Origin: Arion vulgaris
Taxonomy: Eukaryota > Mollusca > Gastropoda > Stylommatophora > Arionidae
Direction of reading: 5' to 3'
NCBI GenBank assembly: GCA_020796225.1
Contig: CM036758.1
Span: 65,317,774-65,381,773 of the forward strand
Length of the DNA: 64,000 bases
Every line of letters starts with the position of its first letter. Position 1 is the first letter of the stretch. The translations under genes and the position numbers were made by a program. The notes beneath the pieces were generated by a model, which saw nothing but the letters and a program-made list of their open reading frames with translations, had not been told where the DNA came from and made no database searches. This document shows, in pieces, positions 10,396 to 21,172 of this stretch.

Positions 10396-10557
10396 TCTTC
10401 TTCAGCGATCTCTGGTCATGCGCTTAATTTACTGTGGACCACAAACTGGGCAGTCAGCTTCAGATCTGTCAGGTTTCCTTCTTCAGCGATCTCTGGTCAT
10501 GCGCTTAATTTACTGTGGACCACAAACTGGGCAGTCAGCTTCAGGTCTTTTAGGTTT
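10396..10557. repeat. 81-bp tandem duplication of a LINE 3' end
   Basis: Two copies (10396-10476 and 10477-10557) both start at the GAAGAA tail side and contain the LINE stop region. The 3' end of the minus-strand LINE was duplicated. Confidence 0.85.
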
Positions 10558-11060
10558 CCCCAAAGCTTAGTTTTCAGGTCGACTGTGTGTGGTATATGTT
10601 GCTTCTCAGCTCACCCAGGAAAGGACAGTCTTGCAGGATATGCTCCGGTGTCTGTTCCGCCTGCTGACACTGGCAGAGAGATGTTTGACTTATTCCTAGT
10701 CTATATAAGTGTTTGTTGAGTCGTGTCTTCCTCGTGAAGCCATCTGGATATGTTTGCAGAGATTCCTGATCGCAGTGTAGCTGAGATCGAATTCCTAGTC
10801 CTATTGGCGACGGACGATCATACGTAATTTGAGCACGTAAAAGAACTTTGCAGTTCTTTTCAAGAAGAGCAGGCTGGAAAGCCACTGTCCGGGAAAAATT
10901 CATAATAAAGAATTAAAAATACAATTCCTATAAAATATCTTGACCATCTTCAAAATTACATCGGGGACCTTCGGCGGTGCTATGAAATCCGTGCACTGCA
11001 GCTGAGATCTTCCTGTGTAAGAAAGAGAACGGAGTACACATGGTTATTCATCGAAGTGCA
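10396..11060 (-). pseudogene. GAA-tailed LINE, C-terminal half with leader
   Basis: The minus-strand frame (109 residues at 10574-10903) contains TRLNKHLYRLGI, a C-Q-C pair and QTPEHILQDCP, a widespread LINE ORF2 C-terminal pattern. After a frameshift it continues KTKLWGNLKDL and ends HSKLSA-stop, followed by CTGAAGAAGAA. Upstream on the same strand (10905-11060) lies a leader with TTTCTTACACAGGAAGATCT and CACGGATTTCATAGCACC, shared with 32165, 45200 and 46550. It is 5'-truncated and frameshifted. Confidence 0.75.
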
Positions 11061-11761
11061 ATGATGATGATTATATCAATCAATCGTATAGACATATATA
11101 TATATATATGTGTATGTTTTATCCAACTAATACATATAATACTCGCTTTTACACGGATGAGATAGAATAGAATAAATAGTTTTAAGAACACCAGGGTAAG
11201 CAACGGAACTAGTGAACACACACAGCCAGCTCTCTAAATGCTCGTCTGCAAATATAAAACAATGACTGCCGTAAGAAATAAAGGGTTTGTTGTTCGAATC
11301 TCATTTGGTAATTTCTTATTCGGAAATGGCTAATACTTGTTCGCTATGTAACTACACAGTTGGCGACCTTCTATATTCGCAGTATAAATATTACATCTCA
11401 TTCTGTTAAGCGTCTCCTTGCTATAAACCGAAATTAACGTAGCTTGTACTTGTATGTCAAGAGAAGATCGAATAAAACCAGGTCAAAGCTTGAGATGATA
11501 TACGAGGTTAGAAGGATCGTATCCTCATAGACAGGACTGACAAGAAAATCAATAATATAATTTGGTGGGGTGTGACAACTGTCTCCCACATATGTTCTAC
11601 TGCCGACATGACAATTTTATAGTGATAGTGGTTGTTACGTTAGACGTTTGGTAAATTAACACAAACAAATTATCAATGACGATCATGCTTAAAATAACGT
11701 TTCAGGATAATTGTGCAAGATAAAAACAGAAGTATAACTGAAATTGAAATAATATGAGCAG
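11061..11761. other. no gene recognised
   Basis: AT-rich with a short TA run at 11095-11109. No coding or repeat signature. Confidence 0.45.
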
Positions 11762-11850
11762 TGGCGGCTCGTGATCATGTATTTTGGTTGGGCCCGACAA
11801 ACATTTTCTGAAAAATCATGGTTTTGGATTAGGTTATATTTTAGTACTAA
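11762..11850 (+). mobile_element. terminal fragment of a hAT-like DNA element
   Basis: It begins CAGTGGCGGCTCGTG and continues with GGGCCCGACAAACATTTTCT and ATCATGGTTTTGGATTAGG. The reverse of this region is recognisable at 63330-63401, the right end of the 62394-63401 element. The other end of this copy was not found. Confidence 0.45.
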
Positions 11851-12094
11851 TGTGGAGGTGTTGAATGAGGTCAAGAGACAGAGAATTAACCGTTTGTCAG
11901 CTCGGCTCCAATAATGCCGTTTAGAATATAAACTGTGTCTAATAATAAACCGCATGATAATAAAGCCGTGTCCACAAGTCTGCTTGTTCATTGAACTTGA
12001 CTTTGGCATGTTCAAGTACGACACTTTAGATGACTGTCTGCAGTTTCGAACTCAAACCGACTCCAGCAACTGTCTACGCGCATTTTCATTTTTT

Positions 12095-12260
12095 TCTTTT
12101 TACCCTTCGCCCTAGGGCTAGGAGTCCGAACCAAGGCATTTCAAGTCAGCCTATCCAAGGCCATCTTTTCCAGATCTCTCCCCATTTCTACCCATGATCT
12201 TGCATTCCATCTCCAACTCTCGTCTCCATGTGTTCCTGTGTCTTCCTTTACCTTTATTAT
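12095..12260 (-). pseudogene. LINE ORF2 C-terminal remnant
   Basis: Homologous to 9200-9400: both carry CTATCCAAGGC, CCAGATCT and CATTCCATCTCCAACT in the same order on the plus strand. About 165 bp survive. Confidence 0.6.
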
Positions 12261-12277
12261 CATCGTACGGACATTCC

Positions 12278-12400
12278 AAGTCTTGCCTCATCTTCAACGC
12301 GGACACCATCAGGTAAATGTTTGAGATTCATTGTTCTAAAGTCTTGCCTCATCTTCAACGCGGACGCCATCTGGTAATTTTTTGAGAATCTTTGTTCTAA
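12278..12400. repeat. 61-bp tandem duplication
   Basis: Two units beginning AAGTCTTGCCTCATCTTCAA. Confidence 0.85.
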
Positions 12401-12706
12401 AACCAACCGAAACTATTTCCGGTGGATAATTATTGATATTCAAAATTCTGTGTAACATGGAAAAAATCAACCACAAATTCGTGTCTGATTTTCTGTCTCA
12501 TGTCCTTGAAATGTTGGTTTTTTGGCTTCTGTAGTTCGTTTAGAGATGTTTTGGATTCAAACTTCATCAATTATTTCGAAAACTGTAGTGCCCATTTCAA
12601 TGTATTTTTGCTTATGTCCTGGCATTTTCAATGTTCCTGTGAATTTCTAATTTCAAATAATACTTTTGAAGTTGTTTTCTTAAAGCGGTGAGTTGATTTG
12701 CTGTTT

Positions 12707-12800
12707 TTAGACAATATAATTATTGAATCTTGCAAATATATTATTTGCTTTTGTTAGACAATATAATTATTGAATCTCGCAAATATATCATTTGCTGTAC
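12707..12800. repeat. 47-bp tandem duplication
   Basis: Two units beginning TTAGACAATATAATTATTGA. Confidence 0.85.
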
Positions 12801-13187
12801 TCGTCCCTTGAACAGTTTTTACTGGTGGCATAGGTGTATCTTCAATTTTAAAATAAGTGTGGTATATTCGATTATCAACAGATAAATAATAATGATATTG
12901 CTATTGATATTACGAAAGAATAAATAAAAGTATCAGATGAAAGCAATAAATATAGATTTAATGTCTTATATTATTCAGAGTTACACACATAGACTAGTAG
13001 ATTGATGATGACTGTTCTCTCTTGAACTAAATGCAAACAATCTACTCTTAATATTCGTATTACTCGTTTAGTACATGATCCTGACATTCGGTCCAGTAAT
13101 TTTAGCTTCTTTCCCACCCGAATATTTTCGAAAAATAAAAACTAGATCTCTTACAATTTCCCATCACTTAAGTTTAGGTGCATCAAC
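12801..13187. other. no gene recognised
   Basis: AT-rich. Nothing supported. Confidence 0.45.
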
Positions 13188-13449
13188 CGCCCGTGTCTTG
13201 CCGTGGTGCGCAAGGGGGATCACAGAATATTAACATTGTGATCTACACGGCATAATGTAAGAGGCGACTGAGGTAGGTGGCCTAGGGAAGCTACCTAGTA
13301 AATAAAAAGCGTCGCAGAAATCGGATGTGCTGGCCTACTTGTAGGCGTATAACTGGTACAATGTACAATAACTTTGGCTAAGATGACATAACATAACAAC
13401 GATGAGTTGAACAAGTGGTCGATATGGAGAGTTAGAAGAAGAAGAAGAA
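13188..13449 (+). mobile_element. SINE-A copy
   Basis: Full-length, from CGCCCGTGTCTTGCCG through GTAAGAGGCGACTGAGGTAG and CTAGTAAATAAAAAGC to GGTCGATATGGAGAG and (GAA)4. A 36-bp minisatellite starts immediately after the tail. Confidence 0.9.
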
Positions 13450-13452
13450 TGT

Positions 13453-13744
13453 AAAGCAACTAAGTTGTTCATTGAAAGACAAACATCCAATGCAACTAAG
13501 TTGTTCATTGAAAGACAAACATCCAATGCAACTAGGTTGTTCACTGAAAGACAAACATCCAATGCAACTAGGTTGTTCATTGAAAGACAAACATCCAATG
13601 CAACTAGGTTGTTCATTGAAAGACAAACATCCAATGCAACTAGATTGTTCATTGAAAGACAAACATCCAATGCAACTAAGTTGTTCATTGAAAGACAAAC
13701 ATCCAATGCAACTAAGTTATTCATTGAAAGACAAACATCCAATG
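13453..13744. repeat. 36-bp minisatellite, about 8 copies
   Basis: The unit is CAACTAAGTTGTTCATTGAA, then AGACAAACATCCAATG. The length is a multiple of 3, so four frames remain open for 88-135 residues; these are array translations, not proteins. Confidence 0.95.
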
Positions 13745-14172
13745 GCTTTATTATTAACGTTTAATTAACGATGAAACATTCTCCAAATTGCTCGTCTATA
13801 GACTTAAGCATCTACACTCGACCTTCATTCTAGTTTTTCCTCGGAAGTGATCCTTTATTTTATTGAACCCAGAGATTAAATTATAGTTGTTAATATTATA
13901 TTTCTGTACTGTACGGGCAACTAGAAATGTGATGTGGTCAAACCGGATCAGATCAGATCTGGAGAAAACCGTCGGGGAGGTTGCAGTAATATTCTGTAAA
14001 TTGACGATTGAACAAAGACGGGTATATATAGAGTATTAGATAAACAGTGACAATTTAATAAGTAATATGAAAATAAACAGCACTCTACGTTTCGATTATA
14101 GGCATGTATCAAGATAACAGATAGACATAACCTACTTAATAAAGTAAAACATAATTCTAATTAAGGATGTCA
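13745..14172. other. no gene recognised
   Basis: Nothing supported. Confidence 0.45.
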
Positions 14173-14458
14173 AGATTTCTTTTATATCGTTATACGTTAC
14201 ATAAGGCATTCAATCAATCTCTCCCTACCGCTCTGACCTGAGCAACTCTATCAATCTCTTCAATGTATTGGAATTCGATAATTTTCGAGTCTCTCTGTAA
14301 AGGTCGTTTCATTGTTTCCGTAAGGAGTCATTACTTTCTTGGAACTTTTGTCTCAATTTGTAAGATTTGTCATTATGTGATCCCTTCTTCTCAGAGTATG
14401 CCGACATATCTCCCTATTATATTTCTTATAACAGTTGCTATTAATGGTTGACATGTCA
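14173..14458 (-). pseudogene. ATT-tailed LINE 3' end
   Basis: Minus-strand match to the 52585-53095 LINE: GACATGTCAACCATTAATAG, AACTGTTATAAGAAA, and a terminal ATGTAACGTATAACG. Tail bases at the left are eroded. Confidence 0.7.
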
Positions 14459-14465
14459 TTTATCC

Positions 14466-14642
14466 TCTGAACTTATCACATCTTCTGAAGTCGTCACATT
14501 ACTGCCAGTGTCGGTTTATCTATACTGAACTTATCACATCTTCTGAAGTCGTCACATTACTGCCAGTGTCGGTTTATCTATACTGAACTTATCACATCTT
14601 CTGACGTCGTCACACTACTGCCCGTGTCCGTGTATTTATACT
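14466..14642. repeat. 58-bp minisatellite, 3 copies
   Basis: The unit starts GAACTTATCACATCTTCTGA. It directly adjoins the LINE on the left and the next array on the right. Confidence 0.9.
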
Positions 14643-14830
14643 AAAAAGTCCCAGTGTATTCTTCCATAGGTTTACAACTGAAAAGTTCCCGTGTGTCCTT
14701 CCATAGGTTTACAACTGAAATGTTCCCGTGTGTTCTTCATAGGTTTACAACTGAAATATTCCCGTGTATTCTTTCATAGATTTACAACTGAAATATTCCC
14801 GTGTATTCTTCCATAGATTTACAACTGAAG
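14643..14830. repeat. about 37-bp minisatellite, about 5 copies
   Basis: The unit is close to TTCCCGTGTATTCTTCCATA followed by GATTTACAACTGAAATA. Confidence 0.9.
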
Positions 14831-14925
14831 AATATAAAATGTCACAAAAAGCATTGTACAGAAATATATGTCAAATTTAATAGTGACACTTAGAAGCGTA
14901 CACAATACACTTTCAATCTAATTCC

Positions 14926-15185
14926 TCTTTTTCGAACGCTCAATAACGACAACTTGTTAACCACTCTGTGTGACTTATATGTGATCTGAGCCTAAGATCG
15001 ATTGTACGTTGTGTCAATTATGCGCCTACAAGTAGACCAGCACATCCGATTTATGTGATGATTTTTATTTACTAGGGTAGCTTCCTTAGACCCTACATCA
15101 GTTGGCTCTTACGAATGACCTTGTAGGTCGAAGTGGTACTATTCTTTGCGTACCTTGCGGGCCCCATTATCACATGGGCGCAATT
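14926..15185 (-). mobile_element. SINE-A copy with near-perfect TSD
   Basis: Minus-strand full-length copy. The flanks CAATCTAATTCC (14914-14925) and CAATTAATTCC (15186-15196) look like a TSD with one indel. The GAA tail has decayed to CTTTTTC on the plus strand. Confidence 0.85.
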
Positions 15186-15196
15186 CAATTAATTCC

Positions 15197-16129
15197 ATAC
15201 TGATGGGTACGCCGATGCACCATTTGTCAACATATAACAATAACAAAGACTACAAAAAAAAACGTCACCTCGTTTTTATACATCGCGATAAAACTGACAT
15301 TTTGAGACTTTTAACATGGTTTCTTCTGTAGACAAAACTACACAGGAAATATATTGAACGAAAATACTCTAAAACTCGGTTTTGACTGACAAGAGAAGCT
15401 GTATTTTTTGTGTGTGTTCAAGCGCCAAATAAAAAAACAAAGGAAATCAACTGTCAGATTATTAAAATAAAATTTTCATCTTGGGTCATTACAATTACAT
15501 TTTTGTTGGCAAAAATGAAACAATTTCAGTGAAAATGTTGACAAGTTAACATTTTTAAGTGTTGCACACATTTCTAAACGCAATATAATATGCATATTAT
15601 TTTACTAATGTATGCGTAAATGGAAATATAATCACATATAACATAGTCATTAACAGCTTTTGATGTCTAAACAATCTTGATCAAGTCACAGACCTGCTGT
15701 GTAGATCATATTGTTAGCATTCCAGAACTTATTGTCTTTCTCTTGTAACGTTATACATTACATTAATTTTCGTCTCAACGTATAACAATCACATTCGTAG
15801 TGTGGTTTCGTATTTTCCCGCTATAAATACAGATGTAACCATTACCCTTATGATTACGCCTCTGACTAATTTTTGCGTGAAGACTTGTTCTCCTTATCAC
15901 CAGCTTCCCTCGAAATTCTGGGGAGCCTTTCTTCGTCTAAAGCGGTACTTGTAATTTACATCCTTAAGTAAATAATCCAGAGTTTCATGTAATCTAACCG
16001 CCTAATATGTTCATATCGAGAAATGTCGCCAAGCGGGTAACGAACTCCGGAATTTTCCCGACGCGTGGTCATTAACAACTACGCTATTGGTGACCCTAGC
16101 CAGAGACAACCTACAAAGTTATTTACAGT
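15197..16129. other. no gene recognised
   Basis: About 930 bp without a recognisable ORF or repeat. One of the larger apparently unique stretches in the window. Confidence 0.5.
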
Positions 16130-16222
16130 TGGCTGTGCCACAACCGGGCTCTAGCCACAGCCAGGCTCTAGCACAGGCCAGACAACTGGTCAGGTATTCC
16201 CTGACCTAGATAAGAAAAGGGG
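16130..16222 (+). repeat. fragment of the 16.3 / 17.9 kb repeat family
   Basis: Shares CTCTAGCACAGGCCAGACAA and CCTGACCTAGATAAGAAAAG with the copy starting near 16345. Confidence 0.75.
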
Positions 16223-16344
16223 GCTGACAATATTCTTAAGATCTCTTTACGAAATCCATTACTGTACAAACATACATTATTTTAGACATCATTTTACGGA
16301 AGAGATAATTAGAGCGCGAAGGCCTTATGCTGGGGCCTGGCTGT

Positions 16345-16700
16345 GCTCTAGCACAGGCCAGACAACTGGCCGGGTATTTCCTGACCTAGATAAGAAAAGG
16401 GATCTGGAAATTACAGATGTTTGATAGAACACTGCACACTTTTTGCAATTTTACTCAATTCTGTGAGTCTATAGTTATTTATTGGTGAAAAATATTGATA
16501 ATATTAATATTCCTTATTGTTAAACTTAGCTTGTTGCATAATATGACTTCGAGTTAGCATTTTGTGTTGAATTTAAAATGAATTCGTCTATATACTCCAA
16601 TACTGGAATGCGAGGTCATGTGGTGTAGTTGCAGTCTGATTTCCCACAATTCTTACCTGAGCCCGAAGGCCCAATAGTTTATAGTTGTCTCTGGCTATAC
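16345..16700 (+). repeat. left arm of a long imperfect inverted repeat
   Basis: It contains GTTTGATAGAACACTGCA, GCAATTTTACTCAATTCT and AAAATGAATTCGTCTAT. The same blocks occur in reverse complement and mirrored order at 17713-18055. Similarity fades inwards (TTTATAGTTG near 16680). Confidence 0.8.
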
Positions 16701-16826
16701 TCCATCTAACTTATATTGATTTCTACTGTTGAATTTTATGCCAGTGTTTGTAAATCTGTGTTTGGATCATGCTCCATCTCTAATCATCACACTATTCAAC
16801 TTGTCACCTAGCACATCATATAAACA

Positions 16827-17060
16827 GGGTCTCAATGGTGAAGTGATTATGTCGTTTATCTGTGCGTACTGATGGTTGTATGTTCGAATCCGAACCGAGA
16901 CACATGTGCAAAGTTTTCATGAGATCCCTAGGATTGTTGCCGACGCTACGGAGTTCGTGATTCATGCAATGCTATTGACATATATCATGCAATGTCTGCC
17001 GACAGGGGCGGAACTATATGATGAAACCCGTTGCAATGAAGTAAATCCTTTGTCATTGGA
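16827..17060 (+). mobile_element. SINE-B copy, old
   Basis: Degenerate: GGGTCTCAATGGTGAAGTG, box B GTTCGAATCC, GGATTGTTGCCGACGCTACG and AATGAAGTAAATCCTT. It lies between the two arms of the inverted repeat. Confidence 0.7.
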
Positions 17061-17210
17061 CCCTTTTTGGACCCTACCACAGCATGTAGCCGACAAAGTT
17101 CGGAAAACGTGTATTTAAACATATCATCATTGGACCTTTTGAACCCTACCACAGCATGTAGCCGACCAAGTTCGGATAATGTTTGTGTATTTAACATATC
17201 ATCATCATCA
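17051..17210. repeat. about 72-bp tandem duplication
   Basis: The two units share ACCCTACCACAGCATGTAGC and AACATATCATCAT. The first unit overlaps the SINE-B end, which appears to have been duplicated. The second runs into (ATC)n. Confidence 0.75.
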
Positions 17211-17712
17211 TCAGGTGCCGTGTCTGTTGGCACAGGCGATCATGGATTTCCACAAATCACTGTCTCTGGTGTTTGCTATCATCTCAGATGTTGACTGTCT
17301 TCCGTGCCATGATGTCATTCTATCCAAAATCTTCTCTCTCTGTCTCTATATTATTTCAACATTTAATAATACAACATTTGTACACATACATAATCACTCC
17401 AGATAAGCAAGGAGTGTAGACAAAACTATTTATAATTTAACAACATTGAATGCGTACAAATGATAAATTACACATTATATTATACAACACAGATTGATAT
17501 TAACGTGGATAAAATCAAAACTATGTTTACTGGGATCCTTGAGCTGGAATTAGAGTTCAGCTATTGATAGCTTTGAGGCCTAAATTAGTCAATGTCATTT
17601 TCATTTCTCCAGGGTTTGTAATGTTCAGACGAATATTTTTTTCTAGAAAATAATGGTTTTATTTTTAAACATTCCGTAATATATTGATTTTTTTAGTTGT
17701 GCTAGTCTGTTG
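17211..17712. other. mostly unannotated; possible minus LINE tail at 17200-17340
   Basis: The (ATC)n at 17199-17214 followed by GGTGCCGTGT resembles the plus-strand view of (GAT)-tailed LINE 3' ends (compare 6847 and 35054). The coding part is not recognisable. Confidence 0.35.
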
Positions 17713-18055
17713 TATAATACCACAGCCAACTATAAACTCACACCACGGCGGACTTGGGTAACAATTATAGGAAATGAGACCACAACCGGTTACGTGACTT
17801 GGCATTAACGTATTGTTGCAAATAGACGAATTCATTTTAAAATCAACGCAAAATGATAAATCAAGGTTATATTATGTAACAAGTTCAGTTTAACAATAAG
17901 GAATATCAGTACTATGAATATTTTCTTCAATAAATAACCATAGCCTCATAGAATTGAGTAAAATTGCAAAAATCTTGCAGTGTTCTATCAAACATATATA
18001 AGTTCCAGACCATCAACTGAGACTACGGCAGGATTTACTCGGTCAGTTATGCGGT
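17713..18055 (-). repeat. right arm of the long imperfect inverted repeat
   Basis: Reverse complement of 16345-16700 with many substitutions. Examples are ATAGACGAATTCATTTTAAA against the left arm, and GAATTGAGTAAAATTGCAAA. Confidence 0.8.
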
Positions 18056-18404
18056 CCACTTCTAGAGTTGGTTGTAGTTGTACAAACTATCCCCAATCTT
18101 GAAACAGTCAGTAACTCCAGTAGAGACCAACATACAAATTATAAATGCAATCTTAATACCAACACTGTGCTACCAGTGCCGTGGGCAGTGGGCACTGACA
18201 AAAGAACAAGAAGGGAAAATTACCACCTGTGAAATGAGGTGCTTGAGGAAAGCAGTAAATAAAACAAGAAGAGACCATATAAGAAATGAGGAAATTAGAA
18301 GAACAGTCGGAACAACACCTGTTGTTAGATTCATTGAAAAACAGAGACACGAATGGTTTGGCCACTTGGTGAGAATGAACCTGAATACATCAGTTGTGTG
18401 TATA
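18056..18404 (+). pseudogene. non-LTR retrotransposon ORF2 C-terminal fragment
   Basis: The 114-residue frame (18078-18422) contains ILIPTLCYQCRGQWAL, TTCEMRCLRKAVNKTRRDHI, RNEEIRR and RHEWFGHLVRMN. This is the order seen after the reverse transcriptase domain of RTE-like LINEs (TLxYGxExW, then EMRxLRR, then WxGHxxRM). It is truncated downstream by the MITE at 18405. Confidence 0.75.
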
Positions 18405-18682
18405 AAATGGTGTTCAAGATAAAAGTAGCCCGTCAAGGAAGTAAATCTGGTATATGTTTATGAAATTTAGAAGGTTCAATAATAGAGGGTATTCAATAAT
18501 AGGTCACGTGAGCGAGTCTTTGTTGTGATGGTGTGTAATTATGGGGCGGGAAGAGGCGATGAACAAATGTGACGGAAGGACAAGCTGGTCAGTGGCGGTT
18601 TAATAGTAAATAGACAAAACACAATGCGTACCTGGCAACTTTTGATTTTGTTAATGAGACTGCTTTTATCTTGAACACCCTG
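18405..18682. mobile_element. mariner-type MITE, copy 1
   Basis: The terminal inverted repeat GGTGTTCAAGATAAAAGTAG (left) pairs with CTGCTTTTATCTTGAACACC (right), followed by CTGTA. Internal blocks GATGGTGTGTAATTATGG and GATGAACAAATGTGACG match the 34203 copy. It has no coding capacity. It inserted into or next to the LINE fragment above. Confidence 0.85.
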
Positions 18683-18684
18683 TA

Positions 18685-18995
18685 CTTAATTATTAACCTA
18701 CGTTTTCTACTCGTGATAGTCGGCAGGGTGACGTTATATCTCTCTACGACATTCTTCTTCTACTGTCTCATCTTAAACTCACAATGTCACATATGTCCGT
18801 CCATGTCAGCTGTTTTTATTCCGCTCTCTGCTTCATCCTAACTGCCTAGGAGTCTTGTAGACAATCTGCTTTGAACTATTACCTTCTCGTTCCTCGTAGC
18901 TCTTCTGTCATAGTCTGTAATATTCGGTGCGCAAATGTCTGCTATGTCAGTCTTATTGTCCTTCCTCTGTACTGTCATCAACTGTTTGCCTTCTC
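18685..18995. other. no gene recognised
   Basis: Pyrimidine-rich; nothing identified. Confidence 0.4.
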
Positions 18996-19003
18996 GGTTT
19001 AGA

Positions 19004-19398
19004 TAATAGGTTCCCAAAGTGAGTGATACCTGCCCACCCCCACCCCAGTGGGTGATGAAGCCTTATATGGGGGCGATAGTGGGTTCACAAGCATTGTGGG
19101 GCGTCCAGACGATATAGGAGTGGGTGGCTCCTTATAGAAGAAATTAATAATATATATTTAAAAATAAATTGTTATCTTGGTTTTGCGATTGAATAACTGT
19201 ATTCAAGATGAAGTACATATTTGGCCACTACTTTTTCAATAATTTAACGATAGTAATGTATCATTAGTTGCTATTTACCTCGAAACATATCAAATATTTG
19301 AGCGAGGAAAACTGTTATAATGGGAAAGGGTCGGTAATGCGTTACAAAATTTACGTCTTGCAAAGTGGGCTGTGGCCCGAAAATGTTTTGGAACCTAT
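19004..19398. mobile_element. hAT-type MITE with 8-bp TSD
   Basis: The ends are ATAGGTTCCCAAAG (left) and TTTTGGAACCTAT (right), an imperfect inverted pair of the TTCCCAAA type common in hAT elements. The 8-bp duplication GGTTTAGA is at 18996-19003 and 19399-19406, the TSD length expected for hAT. No transposase. Confidence 0.75.
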
Positions 19399-19406
19399 GG
19401 TTTAGA

Positions 19407-19829
19407 GTTTAGAAAGATAGCAACATCCTTCTACACAATCTTTGGATAAGTTTGCTAGCGTCGCAACATCTCTTTATATTAGCGTATCCGTCATTGGGAT
19501 CTCACTTTCTGTTACTTGACGTGACATGTTACTTGAGCAACTGACATTAAGTTTAGTGGACTAAATGGGACATAGCCTACACACGTTATTATACGTGGTG
19601 CATAAACGTGCCAACAGCTTTGGTTTCAACAACTGTTACAATGTCCATAAAGGATCATCATGTTAGCAATATGAAGTGGATGTATTAAACATTCTATTAT
19701 TAGATGTTCTTTGACAAAAACTAAATCATCGTTGACGTTCTTCTAACAGAAGTCTAGGTCATGTCTATCTAATCTGTCACATATCGAAGTCATGGACTAA
19801 CCACAATTAATAAACAATATTCATGAGTG
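19407..19829. other. no gene recognised
   Basis: Nothing supported. Confidence 0.45.
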
Positions 19830-19840
19830 TACAATTATCT

Positions 19841-20067
19841 TCTTCGACGAGCGCTCCATATCGACCACTTGCTAACCATGTGATTTGTATGTGGTCTGAG
19901 CCTAAGAGCGATTGTGCTTTGTGCCAGTTATGTGCCTACAAGCGACGCTTTTTATTTACTAGGTAGATTCCTAGGCTTCTAACTCTTTCGCCTCTTACGA
20001 CATGCCTTGCAGGTCGCAGTGTTACTATTCTTTGCTTCAACTATGGTCCCCGTCACCACATGGGTAA
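19841..20067 (-). mobile_element. SINE-A copy with 11-bp TSD, internally deleted
   Basis: TSD TACAATTATCT at 19830-19840 and 20068-20078. Compared with other copies it lacks about 30 bp between the GCCTACAAG block and the CTTTTTATTTACTAGG block. A 23-bp minisatellite starts about 15 bp past the TSD, on the head side. Confidence 0.9.
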
Positions 20068-20091
20068 TACAATTATCTCAAATCTGATATT

Positions 20092-20692
20092 ATCCATACA
20101 TGGGTTAATAGGCATTTGTACATGGGGTAGTAGGCATTCGTATATGGGGTAGTAGTCATTCGTACATGGGGTAGTAGTCATTCGTACATGGGGTAGTAGG
20201 CATTCGTACATGGGGTAGTAGTCATTCGTACATGGGGTAGTAGTCATTCGTACATGGGGTAGTAGGCATTCGTACATGGGGTAGTAGTCATTCGTACATG
20301 GGGTAGTAGTCATTCGTACATGGGGTAGTAGGCATTCGTACATGGGGTAGTAGTCATTCGTACATGGGGTAGTAGGCATTCGTACATGGGGTAGTAGTCA
20401 TTCGTACATGGGGTAGTAGTCATTCGTACATGGGGTAGTAGTCATTCGTACATGGGGTAGTAGTCATTCGTACATGGGGTAGTAGTCATTCGTACAAGGG
20501 GTAGTAGTCATTCGTACATGGGGTAGTAGTCATTCGTACATGGGGTAGTAGTCATTCGTACATGGGGTAGTACTCATTCGTACATGGGTTAGTAGGCATT
20601 CGTACATGGGGTAGTAGTCATTCGTACATGGGGTAGTAGTCATTCGTACATGGTGTAGTAGTCATTTGTACATGGGGTAGTAGTCATTCTGA
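20092..20692. repeat. 23-bp minisatellite, about 26 copies
   Basis: The unit GTCATTCGTACATGGGGTAG + TAG has a frequent variant GGCATTCG. Open frames through it are artefacts. Confidence 0.95.
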
Positions 20693-20906
20693 TAAACGGC
20701 TACAGCATGGTAACGCAATATTAACTATGCATGAATATGGACAGATTTAATTAATTACATGCAACAACAAACTGTGTAGGGAACAATTGCAAAAAATATT
20801 TCTTGGATTCCCAGTCTTAGGATCTGTATGTGGTTGATATACTGCTATCGCACGTTTATATCATTATAATAGTTTACTATTAGTAGAACTTCTTCTTTCG
20901 TGTCAA

Positions 20907-21125
20907 ACTAAACTCATGATATACATCGGTATAAAGGTATATAAAACTAATCTCACGGCAAACATCGGAATAAAGGTATATCAAACTAAACTCATGATAT
21001 ACATCGGTATAAAGGTATGTCAAACTAAACTCACGATATTAATCGGTATAAAGGTATGTTAAACTAATCTGACGGTATACATGTATGTCAAACTAACCTC
21101 ACGGTATGCATGTATGTCAAGTTCC
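20907..21125. repeat. about 39-bp degenerate tandem repeat, about 5 copies
   Basis: Units contain AACTAAACTCATGATATACA and TCGGTATAAAGGTAT. The later units are shorter. Confidence 0.8.
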
Positions 21126-21172
21126 TCTAAGTATATACGGATGTATACATTGTTGCATACTTGACATTATTC

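Noticed and set aside
13335..13768. Four overlapping 88-135 residue ORFs on both strands
   Set aside because: All derive from the 36-bp minisatellite.
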